Under the pieces are notes generated by a model, which was not told the origin of the DNA, searched no databases, and saw nothing but the letters and a program-made list of their open reading frames with translations. Source: an uncultured Bacilli bacterium (GTDB lineage Bacteria; Bacillota_I; Bacilli_A; RF39; UBA660). Taken from it: a DNA stretch of 18,873 nucleotides. Position 1 is the first letter of the stretch. Every line of letters begins with the position of its first letter. Below are positions 8,168 to 15,632 of this stretch, one piece after another. Where the stretch lies: positions 1 through 18,873 of the forward strand of contig CATOJL010000011.1 in the NCBI GenBank assembly GCA_951800155.1. Direction: 5' to 3'. The translations under genes and the position numbers were made by a program.

Positions 8168-8488
8168 ATGAAAAAAAATAATCTAGCAGTAAATAAAGTA
8201 GTTAAAAAGTTAGTAAATGCTTTTAATATAGGATTTTGTTCAATTTTACTTGGTACAACAAGTGTATATGCAGCAGGTAGTAATACAAGTAGTATTGACG
8301 GATTTATTAGTTTTGTTTGTGATTGGTTATTCAAAATAGGTGGAGTGGTTGCATTAGTAGGAGCTGTAATGTTTGCTCTTGGATGGCAAAGGGAAGATGC
8401 AGAAGGAAAGTCACGAGGTCTTATGACTATGATGGCGGGATTTATGGTTATAGCAATTAGTCAATCAAAAGGTTTATTTGGTCTATAA
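8168..8488 (+). CDS. VirB2/TrbC-like pilin-type protein (Maff2-like), secreted
   Basis: This is a small membrane protein of 106 residues. A basic N-terminus and hydrophobic stretch form a signal peptide with likely cleavage after SVYA (about residue 35). The mature part has two hydrophobic helices (about 54-72 and 84-99) joined by a short polar loop containing DAEGKSRG. This two-helix hairpin with a polar loop is the architecture of VirB2/TrbC pilins and of the Maff2 proteins that occupy the same slot in Tn1549-like elements, directly before the TrbL/VirB6-like gene. It is expected to be a major, possibly multimeric, channel or surface component. AAGAAAGGA lies 7 bases before the ATG. Being first after a promoter-like element suits a protein needed in many copies. 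The family is inferred from architecture and context, since pilin sequences diverge strongly. Confidence 0.7.
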   Translation: MKKNNLAVNKVVKKLVNAFNIGFCSILLGTTSVYAAGSNTSSIDGFISFVCDWLFKIGGVVALVGAVMFALGWQREDAEGKSRGLMTMMAGFMVIAISQSKGLFGL

Positions 8489-8519
8489 AATGAAGTGTCC
8501 TATAAAGGAGGGATTTTAA

Positions 8520-9338
8520 GTGGCAGGACTAATTGAGAATCTATTTAAAATTTCTTTTAAAATTTTGGGATTCAAAATAGATATTTCAGATTTTGTAGGT
8601 ACAATTAGAAGACTGTGTAATTGGAATACTATTACTGGTACTAGTATTTGGTCTATTGCATCAGGTATCCATTCAGTAATTGTTCCCATAGGTCTCAGTC
8701 TTCTCACCTTGTTTTTTCTAATTGATTTAACTAAAAAGGTAATGGAGTTTGAAAGGCTTAGCTGGGAAAGAGTAGTATTTACTTGTATCCGTTTTTTAAT
8801 TTTTAAAATGCTAATTGAAAACTCGTTTGAATTGTTAACATCCATTATGACTATTACCAATGATATTTTAACAAAAGTTACCGCCACAATATCATCTTCG
8901 GCAAGTGTTCCAGATTTGGCAAAACAAATGGGGGATCTTGTTCGTAATGCAGGTGGATTTATTGATAGAGGATTTATGGGTGTTATTATCCTAATTCTTT
9001 ATATACCATTCATGGGAACATTAATTGGTGTTTTAGTACAAGTTTTTTTACGAATTGGTAAACTAATTTTATGCTTCAGCTTTTCTCCTATTCCTATTGC
9101 TATTGGTACTTGGGAAGACGGACAAAATGTAGCAAAGAGATTTATAATGTCTGCTATTTCCTTAGGAATTGAAGCATCTATGATTGTAGTGGCAACTGCT
9201 ATATATTCATTAGCTTTATCATCCTTAACAGATGCGTCATCAATATCAACTATGATTGGCATCATGTTCTTAAATGGATTCTTAATGGCAATGATTTCAA
9301 TTACAGGAAACTTATCAGACAAATGGACAGGAGGTTAA
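8520..9338 (+). CDS. TrbL/VirB6-like polytopic membrane channel protein
   Basis: A 272-residue hydrophobic protein with about five or six membrane segments (around 42-70, 88-112, 145-168, 172-190, 205-230 and 240-262). The arrangement fits the VirB6/TrbL inner-membrane channel component found between the pilin and PrgI genes in Tn1549-type modules. The segment LCFSFSPIPIAIGTWEDGQN followed by a further helix resembles the TrbL/CD1105-type core, where a polar Pro-rich turn precedes the last helices. The start is GTG at 8520, set by the strong binding site AAAGGAGGG at 8504-8512, 7 bases upstream; no better ATG exists. The stop lies 3 bases before the PrgI ATG. Name and role rest on topology, length and position rather than on a diagnostic motif. 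Confidence 0.75.
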   Translation: MAGLIENLFKISFKILGFKIDISDFVGTIRRLCNWNTITGTSIWSIASGIHSVIVPIGLSLLTLFFLIDLTKKVMEFERLSWERVVFTCIRFLIFKMLIENSFELLTSIMTITNDILTKVTATISSSASVPDLAKQMGDLVRNAGGFIDRGFMGVIILILYIPFMGTLIGVLVQVFLRIGKLILCFSFSPIPIAIGTWEDGQNVAKRFIMSAISLGIEASMIVVATAIYSLALSSLTDASSISTMIGIMFLNGFLMAMISITGNLSDKWTGG

Positions 9339-9341
9339 TAT

Positions 9342-10001
9342 ATGGATCATATAGAGCCAAGAGTACATGATGAAATCAAAGATTATCGTGAGAAGTTTTA
9401 TAATTTTACTTTGAGACAATGGATATTCGGAATTTTAATAGTACTTACTACCGTTCCATTATATCTCATTTTATCTCCAAGAATTGGATCGGATTTAGCT
9501 GGATGGATAGTTATAGTAATTGCTATTCCAGTCGGATTCTTTGGATTCATCCCAGTACAGGGATTACCTGCTGAAAAAATTATATTTTACTGGAAACGTA
9601 ATTATATTAATTTCTCAAAACCTATTTTATATAAAAGTGAAGAAGATTTATTAAAAGAAAAACAAAATAAGAAACATTCTAATAAAAACAATTTAGTAAA
9701 CAAAAAAGAATTAAAGAATCAAAAGAAACAAGAAATTTTAAAACAAAAAGAACAAAAGAAAGAACGTAAAAAACAACGTGAAATTGCTCGTGCAAAAAGG
9801 AAGTTTGGCGTAAATCAATTGAATACTTCTTATGAGACTTATACATTTAGTCAAGAAGAAGCAGAGGTTTTAGTGAAGTTGGCAAATATGGTAGTAAGAA
9901 AGGAGAATACTACAAAATATGAAGAGCCAAGTGAAGAAAGTAAACCGCAAGAAGAAAAAGGAAAACAAGAAGAAAGTAATTCAGAAAATATTTCTTCCTA
10001 A
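9342..10001 (+). CDS. PrgI-family membrane protein of the conjugation channel
   Basis: The N-terminal 100 residues match the PrgI family (PF12666): a short start with VHDEIKDYREKF, two adjacent membrane helices (about 26-45 and 50-70), then the conserved PAEKIIFYWKRNYINF segment. PrgI proteins precede VirB4 in Gram-positive secretion modules and are thought to be a small inner-membrane (VirB3-like) component. Here the family core is followed by about 115 residues of Lys/Glu/Gln-rich, probably helical sequence, making 219 residues against the usual 120 or so. The last 83 bases overlap the start of virB4 in another frame. The ribosome binding site is AGGAGG, just before the ATG. Confidence 0.85.
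   Translation: MDHIEPRVHDEIKDYREKFYNFTLRQWIFGILIVLTTVPLYLILSPRIGSDLAGWIVIVIAIPVGFFGFIPVQGLPAEKIIFYWKRNYINFSKPILYKSEEDLLKEKQNKKHSNKNNLVNKKELKNQKKQEILKQKEQKKERKKQREIARAKRKFGVNQLNTSYETYTFSQEEAEVLVKLANMVVRKENTTKYEEPSEESKPQEEKGKQEESNSENISS
9899..9905 (+). promoter_or_regulatory. Ribosome binding site of virB4, inside the PrgI gene
   Basis: AAAGGAG lies 13 bases before ATG 9919, rather far but the only good site nearby. Later in-frame alternatives (GTG 9931, ATT 9979) have no better placed site. It therefore sets the long overlap with the PrgI gene. Confidence 0.5.
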
Positions 10002-12336
10002 AAAAGCACAAGATATTGTCTCTTTCCTTTTTAAAGAAGTAGATGAAAAAACTAGTATATTTAAAATATCAGATGATGAATATTCTATTTGTATTGAGTA
10101 TTCAGATGTATCCTTTGCAAAAGCAAATGATGAAGAAGCAGAAAACATCTTTTTTAAATGGTTAGACTACCTTCATTCTTTTAGGGAAGATGTCCATATT
10201 GAAGTAGTAAATGCTAGTACACCTATAAAAACTGAAAAATTTCGTGAGAAATTTATATTTGATACTTCTAATTTACAAGATGATAATCAAATAAAAATGG
10301 CAGATGAGTTAAATACATTAATTACAAACTCACTAGGCACAAATGAAGAAACATTGCTTAACAAAAGATTTATAGTTTTATCTTTAAAAGCAAAAAGCTT
10401 TTTAGAAGCAAATGCTTTATTTTTAAATATTTATTTAAAAACAGAACAGAAATTTAAAGAGTTAAAATCTAAAGTGAGACTTGTACCTGTTAAGGAAAGA
10501 TTGAAATTTATTCATGATTTTTTAAACAACAGAACTTTAGAAGATAAAAAGATAGATAATATTATTACTTATGCAAAAGAAAATAGCATTACTTTATTTG
10601 ATGCAATGTCTCCTAAGTCTTTTGATTTAAGAGAATCAGACTTCATGGAAATTGATGGTAAATTCTTACGTGTATTATATGTTTCTAAATTACCAAAGAG
10701 TATTACTCCACGCTTTTATAATCGAATTACTACTTTGGAAAATATCAATTTAATTACGACTTTAAATATCACCCCAACTAATCCCGCTAAGATGATGAAG
10801 CAAGTGGATAAAAGCTTATCTGCTATGGAGACTGAAAGATTAGAAAAAATAAAAAAGGCAGGTAAAAGTAATTTAGACTATGAATATGTTAAGGACAAAA
10901 AATTAGAAACTCGTATCTCTAATGCTCAGCAATTACAGTATGATTTACAAAAAAATAATCAAAAGATTTTTCAGAACAATTTCTTAGTATGTATTTCTGC
11001 TAGTAGTTTTGAAGAATTGGAAGATCAAACTGTAAGAGTTCATGAAGTTGCATCAGAAATGCTTATTGAAATGAAATCTCTTCTTTGGCAACAATTAGAA
11101 GGATTACAAAATTTGTTACCATTAGGACACAATAACCTACAATTTCAACGTACTCTTACAAGTGAAGCCACCGCAGCTAATGTTCCATTTAATAGTAAAG
11201 ACTTTCTTCACGAACAGTCTCTTTTTTATGGTATAAATTTGGTTAGTAAAAATGCCTTATGTTGTGATAGAAAAAGATTAATCAATGGTAATGGGTGTGT
11301 TCTTGCAACCAGTGGTGCAGGTAAATCATTTTGTGTAAAAACTATTATAGAACAAATTCTTTTACGTTATCCCGAAGATAATGTAGTAATCATAGATCCT
11401 ATGCAAGAGTATAATCTTCTCGAAACATTTCATGGACAAAAGATTACTATTTCTACTACATCAGATACTCACATCAATCCGTTTGATTTAGATTTAAACT
11501 ATGGATTAAGTGATGGAGGTAAAAATGATCCTTTAAAAGCAAAGACTGAATATATCATAGCTTTTTTTGAAAGTATTGTATCTTCTGGAGGATTATCAGG
11601 AGGGCAAAAGACTATCATTGATCGTTGCACTAAGTTAGTATTCGAAAAATATGAAGAAAGTAATTATTCAGACAAGTCATTGATTCCAACACTTCCTATT
11701 TTTTATGATACTTTAAAAGCACAACCAGAAAAAGAAGCTCAAGATCTTGCACTCATCATAGAAAGATATGTTGTAGGTTCTTTAGATATATTCTCTAAAG
11801 ATACAAATGTAAATATTAATAATCGTCTTGTTTGTTTTGATATTAGTGAGTTATCATCTTCTCTTCGTACAACAGGATATTTAGTTGTATTAGATTATAT
11901 TCAGAATCGTCTAGCAGCTAATAAAAAATTGGGAAAGTACACTTGGATCTTTATAGATGAAGCTCATATTTTATTAGCTAATCAATATTCAGCTCAATAT
12001 ATTGCTAATTTCTATAAAACTGGACGTAAGTTGTTAGCCATGAATACTATTATTACACAAAACATATCAGATGTTTTAGAAAATGATATGGGTAGAAAAA
12101 TGTTATCTAATTCTGAGTTTGCAATTATATTAAAACAAAAAGCATTAGATTTACCGCATATATGCGGTATTTTTAATATTAGTGAAGAAGAAGCCAAATA
12201 TGTCGAAGGTGATCCTCCCAGTGGACAGGGCGTATTAGTTTATGGCTCTGATAAAGTACCTTTTGCTAACCGCATTCCAAAAGATTTCTATTTATATCAA
12301 GTTAATAATACTGATAACCAATTTCAGGGGAGATAG
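9919..12336 (+). CDS. VirB4/TraE-family conjugation ATPase
   Basis: This is the energising ATPase of the type IV secretion channel, acting at the inner face of the membrane. The 805 residues have the N-terminal VirB4 domain (about 30-420). The C-terminal AAA domain has Walker A in TSGAGKSF (Gly466, Lys469, Ser470), the VIIDPMQEYN strand that follows, Walker B IFIDEAHILL (Asp680/Glu681), and the TGRKLLAMNTIITQNISDVL arginine/glutamine region typical of VirB4/TrbE. Length and order are normal for the Tn1549/pCF10 group. The start at 9919 overlaps the PrgI gene by 83 bases; the first 25 residues are very basic. The stop is 2 bases from the CHAP gene. An 18-bp perfect palindrome lies in the coding region near the end (12152-12169). 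Confidence 0.95.
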   Translation: MKSQVKKVNRKKKKENKKKVIQKIFLPKKAQDIVSFLFKEVDEKTSIFKISDDEYSICIEYSDVSFAKANDEEAENIFFKWLDYLHSFREDVHIEVVNASTPIKTEKFREKFIFDTSNLQDDNQIKMADELNTLITNSLGTNEETLLNKRFIVLSLKAKSFLEANALFLNIYLKTEQKFKELKSKVRLVPVKERLKFIHDFLNNRTLEDKKIDNIITYAKENSITLFDAMSPKSFDLRESDFMEIDGKFLRVLYVSKLPKSITPRFYNRITTLENINLITTLNITPTNPAKMMKQVDKSLSAMETERLEKIKKAGKSNLDYEYVKDKKLETRISNAQQLQYDLQKNNQKIFQNNFLVCISASSFEELEDQTVRVHEVASEMLIEMKSLLWQQLEGLQNLLPLGHNNLQFQRTLTSEATAANVPFNSKDFLHEQSLFYGINLVSKNALCCDRKRLINGNGCVLATSGAGKSFCVKTIIEQILLRYPEDNVVIIDPMQEYNLLETFHGQKITISTTSDTHINPFDLDLNYGLSDGGKNDPLKAKTEYIIAFFESIVSSGGLSGGQKTIIDRCTKLVFEKYEESNYSDKSLIPTLPIFYDTLKAQPEKEAQDLALIIERYVVGSLDIFSKDTNVNINNRLVCFDISELSSSLRTTGYLVVLDYIQNRLAANKKLGKYTWIFIDEAHILLANQYSAQYIANFYKTGRKLLAMNTIITQNISDVLENDMGRKMLSNSEFAIILKQKALDLPHICGIFNISEEEAKYVEGDPPSGQGVLVYGSDKVPFANRIPKDFYLYQVNNTDNQFQGR
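12152..12174 (+). other. Perfect palindrome followed by a T-run inside virB4
   Basis: TACCGCATATATGCGGTA at 12152-12169 is perfectly self-complementary, giving a 7-bp stem with a TATA loop, and is followed by five T (12170-12174). The shape is that of a weak intrinsic terminator or a protein site, yet it lies within codons for LPHICGIFN. It is a striking GC-richer island in the local AT-rich sequence. Function is unknown; it may simply follow from the codons. Confidence 0.45.
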
Positions 12337-12338
12337 CT

Positions 12339-14144
12339 ATGTCAAAAAATGATACAAGTAGAGATACATCAAAATCTATTGATAGGTTATCTTCTTTTTC
12401 TTCCCATACATTTGAAAAAGCATTTGACTATTTAGATAAAGGAGCAAAAAAAGCATCTGATTTTAAGGAATATTTGCATACTAAAAAACAAGAAGAAGAG
12501 AATGAAACCCCAGAAAATGATAATGAAAATCAAGAACAAAAGCAAAGTGATAATACTGAGTATCAATCTAGGCTAAAAACGAATGAAGAGCAAGGTGAAT
12601 CTACTCATTCAAATAATGAATCACCTTCTAGTAGAATAAAAACAAATATTAATAATGATTCTAAAGAATCAAATGTTGAGGCAGCTCAAGTAGAAGAACA
12701 TCAAAGTAGAATAAAAACAATGGTTACTAATAAAGTAAATAAAACTTTTGGTTTTAAAGAAAATCAAGGAAAAGTATCTAAAACGGTTACAATAGCTAGT
12801 AAAACAGGAAAAGGTATCTCTAAGGTAAGTAGAGTTGTTACCAAAGCATCAAGAGAATTAGATAAAGCTATGTCACAAGATGGTACAGGTAAAGATTATC
12901 TTCAAGCAAAGATGGGAAGAAAAACAAAAAAAACAGCATCAAAATTTGGTAAAAAACAAATCAAAAAAGTTAACAAAAAAGTAACTAAACCATTATTAAA
13001 ACAATTAGTTAAAATAACTAAAACAGTTATAGTGAAATTATTAAAGATGTTAATTAGTCTTCTTGGAATGTTAGCTGAAGTAATTATTCCTCTTGCCTTA
13101 GTTATTATCATTATAGGTTCTGTTTGCTCCATATTTGGAAGTAGTGGAAGTGATAATCTTATACCAGATTATAAAAGTTATATGAGTTCTATCCAACAAA
13201 GTTATGATGAAGATGTTAATAAATTTATGAGAGAAAATCCAAAAGGTGTAGTAGTAGGTGTTAAAGGAAGTTATGGAGAAATTGATTGGAGGATTCCTTT
13301 ATCTATTTTTCAAGGAACAAATGCTTACTTAGAATACGATCAAGCAGAGAAAGATTTATTAAAAAAATTTAATGATGCTGGTTTATTTGAAAAGCATGAA
13401 ATTGTTGAACAAATAGTTTATGACAAGGATGAATCTGGAAATACTGTAGAAAAAACTACAAAAGTTATGATTATTACAAATGGAACATTTGAAGATTATA
13501 TGTCATGGTGTAGAGATAATTTTTCAGTTATATCTGACTTTAATAAAAAGAAAAGAGTTTTTACTACAACTCAAACTTATTTTACAAGTGAACAATTAGA
13601 AATTATTAATCTTCTATATCAATCTAATGATTTTGCTGAATTATTAGGAAGTGATTTTAAAAGTAAGAATCCAGTATTTGGTACTGTGGATAAAGAAATT
13701 AATTTAGATAGTGAGTTCTATAATTCTAGGAATGTATTAACTACATCAGGATTCAAGGGACAGTGTACATGGTTTGCATATGGTAGAGCATTAGAAGTAT
13801 CTAATCTTCCTATGCCAACAACTGATGCTCAAACTTGGTTAACTAAAGCAATTACAATGGGATATAAAACAGGTACTCAACCTTCTACTTATTCTGTTGT
13901 AGTTTTAATGGGAAGAAAGCATGGACATGTTGCGTTTGTTGAAAGTTATGACGGACAAAAGATTACTATATCAGAAGGAAATACAAGCAATCCTTGTAGT
14001 GATGGATCTTGCAGTCAAGTAGAGTATGCTAAAAACCATGCAAATGAAATGGTAAAAGTAAGAACCTATAATTCCTATGCTGATTACTATAATGCAAATA
14101 AGAGAAGTGGTCTTTCAGTTATAGGATTTATATATTTAAAATAG
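12339..14144 (+). CDS. Membrane-anchored CHAP-domain peptidoglycan hydrolase of the transfer apparatus
   Basis: The 601-residue protein has a polar, probably cytoplasmic N-terminus of about 235 residues, a membrane helix at about 237-267, and an external region. The last 130 residues are a CHAP amidase/peptidase domain with catalytic Cys476 (GQCTWFAYGRA) and His530 (HGHVAFVES), with Glu534 and ISEGN following as expected. Such enzymes take the VirB1 role in Gram-positive conjugation, opening the wall for the channel; the region between the helix and CHAP (about 280-450) occupies the place of a VirB8-like domain in related proteins, but I cannot show that from sequence. The N-terminal region is Lys/Ser/Asn/Gln-rich and carries three copies of SR[LI]KT (77-81, 98-102, 123-127). 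AGGGGAG gives the binding site, 2 bases after the virB4 stop codon region begins. The CHAP call is firm. Confidence 0.9.
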   Translation: MSKNDTSRDTSKSIDRLSSFSSHTFEKAFDYLDKGAKKASDFKEYLHTKKQEEENETPENDNENQEQKQSDNTEYQSRLKTNEEQGESTHSNNESPSSRIKTNINNDSKESNVEAAQVEEHQSRIKTMVTNKVNKTFGFKENQGKVSKTVTIASKTGKGISKVSRVVTKASRELDKAMSQDGTGKDYLQAKMGRKTKKTASKFGKKQIKKVNKKVTKPLLKQLVKITKTVIVKLLKMLISLLGMLAEVIIPLALVIIIIGSVCSIFGSSGSDNLIPDYKSYMSSIQQSYDEDVNKFMRENPKGVVVGVKGSYGEIDWRIPLSIFQGTNAYLEYDQAEKDLLKKFNDAGLFEKHEIVEQIVYDKDESGNTVEKTTKVMIITNGTFEDYMSWCRDNFSVISDFNKKKRVFTTTQTYFTSEQLEIINLLYQSNDFAELLGSDFKSKNPVFGTVDKEINLDSEFYNSRNVLTTSGFKGQCTWFAYGRALEVSNLPMPTTDAQTWLTKAITMGYKTGTQPSTYSVVVLMGRKHGHVAFVESYDGQKITISEGNTSNPCSDGSCSQVEYAKNHANEMVKVRTYNSYADYYNANKRSGLSVIGFIYLK

Positions 14145-14158
14145 AATAGGAGATATTT

Positions 14159-14578
14159 ATGTCAAAGAAAAAATTGATAATTTTATTAGTAGCTGTTTTT
14201 ATTTCATGTAGTTTAGTTTCTGTTTTCTTTAGAAATCAAAAATCTCAAAGAGAAGATATAAAAGTAAAAGAGCAAATAAGTAATGAACAACACCAACAAG
14301 AAGTATTAAAAAGTGATATTATTGTTCCAAATCTTATATTAACTCAGGATAAATTAATCATGTATCAAGGAGATCAAATCAATTATGCTTCATTTATAGA
14401 AGAAGCATCTGATAATTTAGAAGGAGATTTAAAAGATAAAGTTACCTTTAAAGAAATAGATACTTCAAAGTTAGGAGAACAATTTATTGAATATGAAGTA
14501 AGTGATACAGCAGGAAACATTACAAAAGCAGTTCTTCAAGTCATTATAAGAGAAATGCCTTCTTTTAAAAATGATTAA
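14159..14578 (+). CDS. Membrane-anchored DUF5011 (Ig-like) protein, short paralogue
   Basis: This 139-residue protein has an N-terminal signal-anchor (about 5-22; basic MSKKK start), a charged Gln/Glu-rich linker, and one DUF5011-type Ig-like domain (about 50-136). Motifs are a first strand ending in the MYQGDQINYASFIEEASDN segment, then GDLKDKVTF, the TSKLGEQFIEYEVSD pattern and a final strand. DUF5011 domains are found on the outer face of Gram-positive cells, often as stalks of surface proteins. The domain is shared with the next gene, including a 47-base stretch with two mismatches, so the two come from a local duplication. Its position after the CHAP gene suggests that it supports the channel or the contact outside the membrane, an inference. 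TAGGAG precedes the ATG. Confidence 0.75.
   Translation: MSKKKLIILLVAVFISCSLVSVFFRNQKSQREDIKVKEQISNEQHQQEVLKSDIIVPNLILTQDKLIMYQGDQINYASFIEEASDNLEGDLKDKVTFKEIDTSKLGEQFIEYEVSDTAGNITKAVLQVIIREMPSFKND
14420..14466 (+). repeat. Duplicated DUF5011 segment, copy 1
   Basis: This 47-base stretch matches 14868-14914 at 45 positions and encodes EGDLKDKVTFKEIDTS here and EGDLKDKVAFKEIDTS in copy 2. It is the best conserved part of the two neighbouring DUF5011 genes; flanking parts are much more diverged. Confidence 0.85.
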
Positions 14579-14600
14579 ACAATAAGAAAGGAGAAAGAAA

Positions 14601-15296
14601 ATGTCTGATGAAGAGTTATTAAATAAGTATCATCATTATATTAAGAAAAGGCGGATTGTTATTTCTCTTCTCCTTTTCTTTTTGATTATAATTGCTGCTG
14701 TAATTATACATTGTTTTCCTAGAATTTCTCAGGATGATTCAGTAATAATAGAAAAGGAAATCGACTCTACTCCACCTGTTATTACATTAAAGACTACAAA
14801 CATCAGTATCTATCAAAATGAAGCTATAGATTATTTAAGCTATATAGAAAGTGTTCAAGATGATAAAGAAGGAGATTTAAAAGATAAAGTTGCTTTTAAA
14901 GAAATAGATACTTCTAAGATAGGTACTTTTGAAATTATATATTCGGTATCAGATTCATCTAACAATATGAGTCAAAGCAAGTTAACAGTTGAAATAAATG
15001 AAAAAAATACAGAACCATTACCACAAGAAGAAAACAACAATTCTTCTAATAGTCATTCTTCTAGTACCTCTTCTAATAACAATAATAGTAATAAACCACA
15101 ACAGCCATCAAATAATTCCACTACTAAGCCCACAACTAAAGTGATTAAATATTTCTTGTTTGAAGATGGATATACTATGACAAATGTTGCTGAAGCATGT
15201 GCTGATGAATTAAAAAAACTTGGAGTAGCTGGAATGTGTAGTCCTATTCAAGATAGTACAGGAATTTATCTTGGAATGAAGTTAGAAACCAATTAA
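14601..15296 (+). CDS. Membrane-anchored DUF5011 protein with a Cys-containing C-terminal domain, long paralogue
   Basis: The 231 residues begin with a short cytoplasmic part (1-17, basic KKRR), a membrane helix (about 18-40), and a DUF5011 Ig-like domain (about 54-132) closely related to that of the preceding gene. A Ser/Asn/Thr/Pro/Gln-rich linker (about 133-177) follows, typical of an extended wall-spanning stretch. The last 50 residues form a separate unrecognised unit (VIKYFLFEDGYTM...) with Cys200 and Cys213, which could form a disulfide outside the cell. Its layout (anchor, stalk, linker, small tip domain) suggests display of the tip domain beyond the peptidoglycan. AAAGGAG lies 7 bases before the ATG. 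No function is known; a role in mating contact or channel support is a guess from position. Confidence 0.75.
   Translation: MSDEELLNKYHHYIKKRRIVISLLLFFLIIIAAVIIHCFPRISQDDSVIIEKEIDSTPPVITLKTTNISIYQNEAIDYLSYIESVQDDKEGDLKDKVAFKEIDTSKIGTFEIIYSVSDSSNNMSQSKLTVEINEKNTEPLPQEENNNSSNSHSSSTSSNNNNSNKPQQPSNNSTTKPTTKVIKYFLFEDGYTMTNVAEACADELKKLGVAGMCSPIQDSTGIYLGMKLETN
14868..14914 (+). repeat. Duplicated DUF5011 segment, copy 2
   Basis: The second copy of the 47-base stretch at 14420-14466, with two mismatches. It marks tandem duplication of the DUF5011 coding unit. Confidence 0.85.
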
Positions 15297-15308
15297 GGAG
15301 AAACATAA

Positions 15309-15629
15309 ATGAGAGAAATAACTTATATCATTGATGATAAAAAAGGTTTTGAAAGAATTTTAAAAAAAGAAGATTTAGATGAAAAAGATTTTTTTCAAGT
15401 AAAGTATACTTTAACCAAAGATGCTTCAGGAATAACTTATAAACTAGTAGATTTTAAAAATAATTCAATCAATATTAATAGTTTAAATGGTTATCAACAG
15501 ATGTATACAAATGAGTGCTTTGCCTCTTTTGCAGAAAATAGAGATGTTTCTGATGATTTTAAAGATTATATAACTATTGATAATACAATTCATAAGGAAT
15601 TGGAATTTGAAGAATTAGAAAGGGAATAA
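15309..15629 (+). CDS. Unrecognised small acidic protein
   Basis: A 106-residue cytoplasmic protein without signal or membrane segment; its composition is rich in Asp, Glu, Lys and aromatic residues. It looks like a small alpha/beta fold: MREITYIIDDKKG, then a helix, then YTLTKDASGITYKLVDF strands and an acidic helical end. I recognise no family. It lies between the DUF5011 gene (AAGGAG overlaps that gene's stop) and the next unknown gene (3 bases away), so it belongs to the same transcription unit. Real translation is supported by the binding site, spacing and codon use like its neighbours. Confidence 0.6.
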   Translation: MREITYIIDDKKGFERILKKEDLDEKDFFQVKYTLTKDASGITYKLVDFKNNSININSLNGYQQMYTNECFASFAENRDVSDDFKDYITIDNTIHKELEFEELERE

Positions 15630-15632
15630 CTA

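Noticed and set aside
12152..12174. Palindrome in virB4 as the end of a transcription unit
   Set aside because: It is inside an intact coding region with the next gene 2 bases after its stop; kept only as a possible attenuator.
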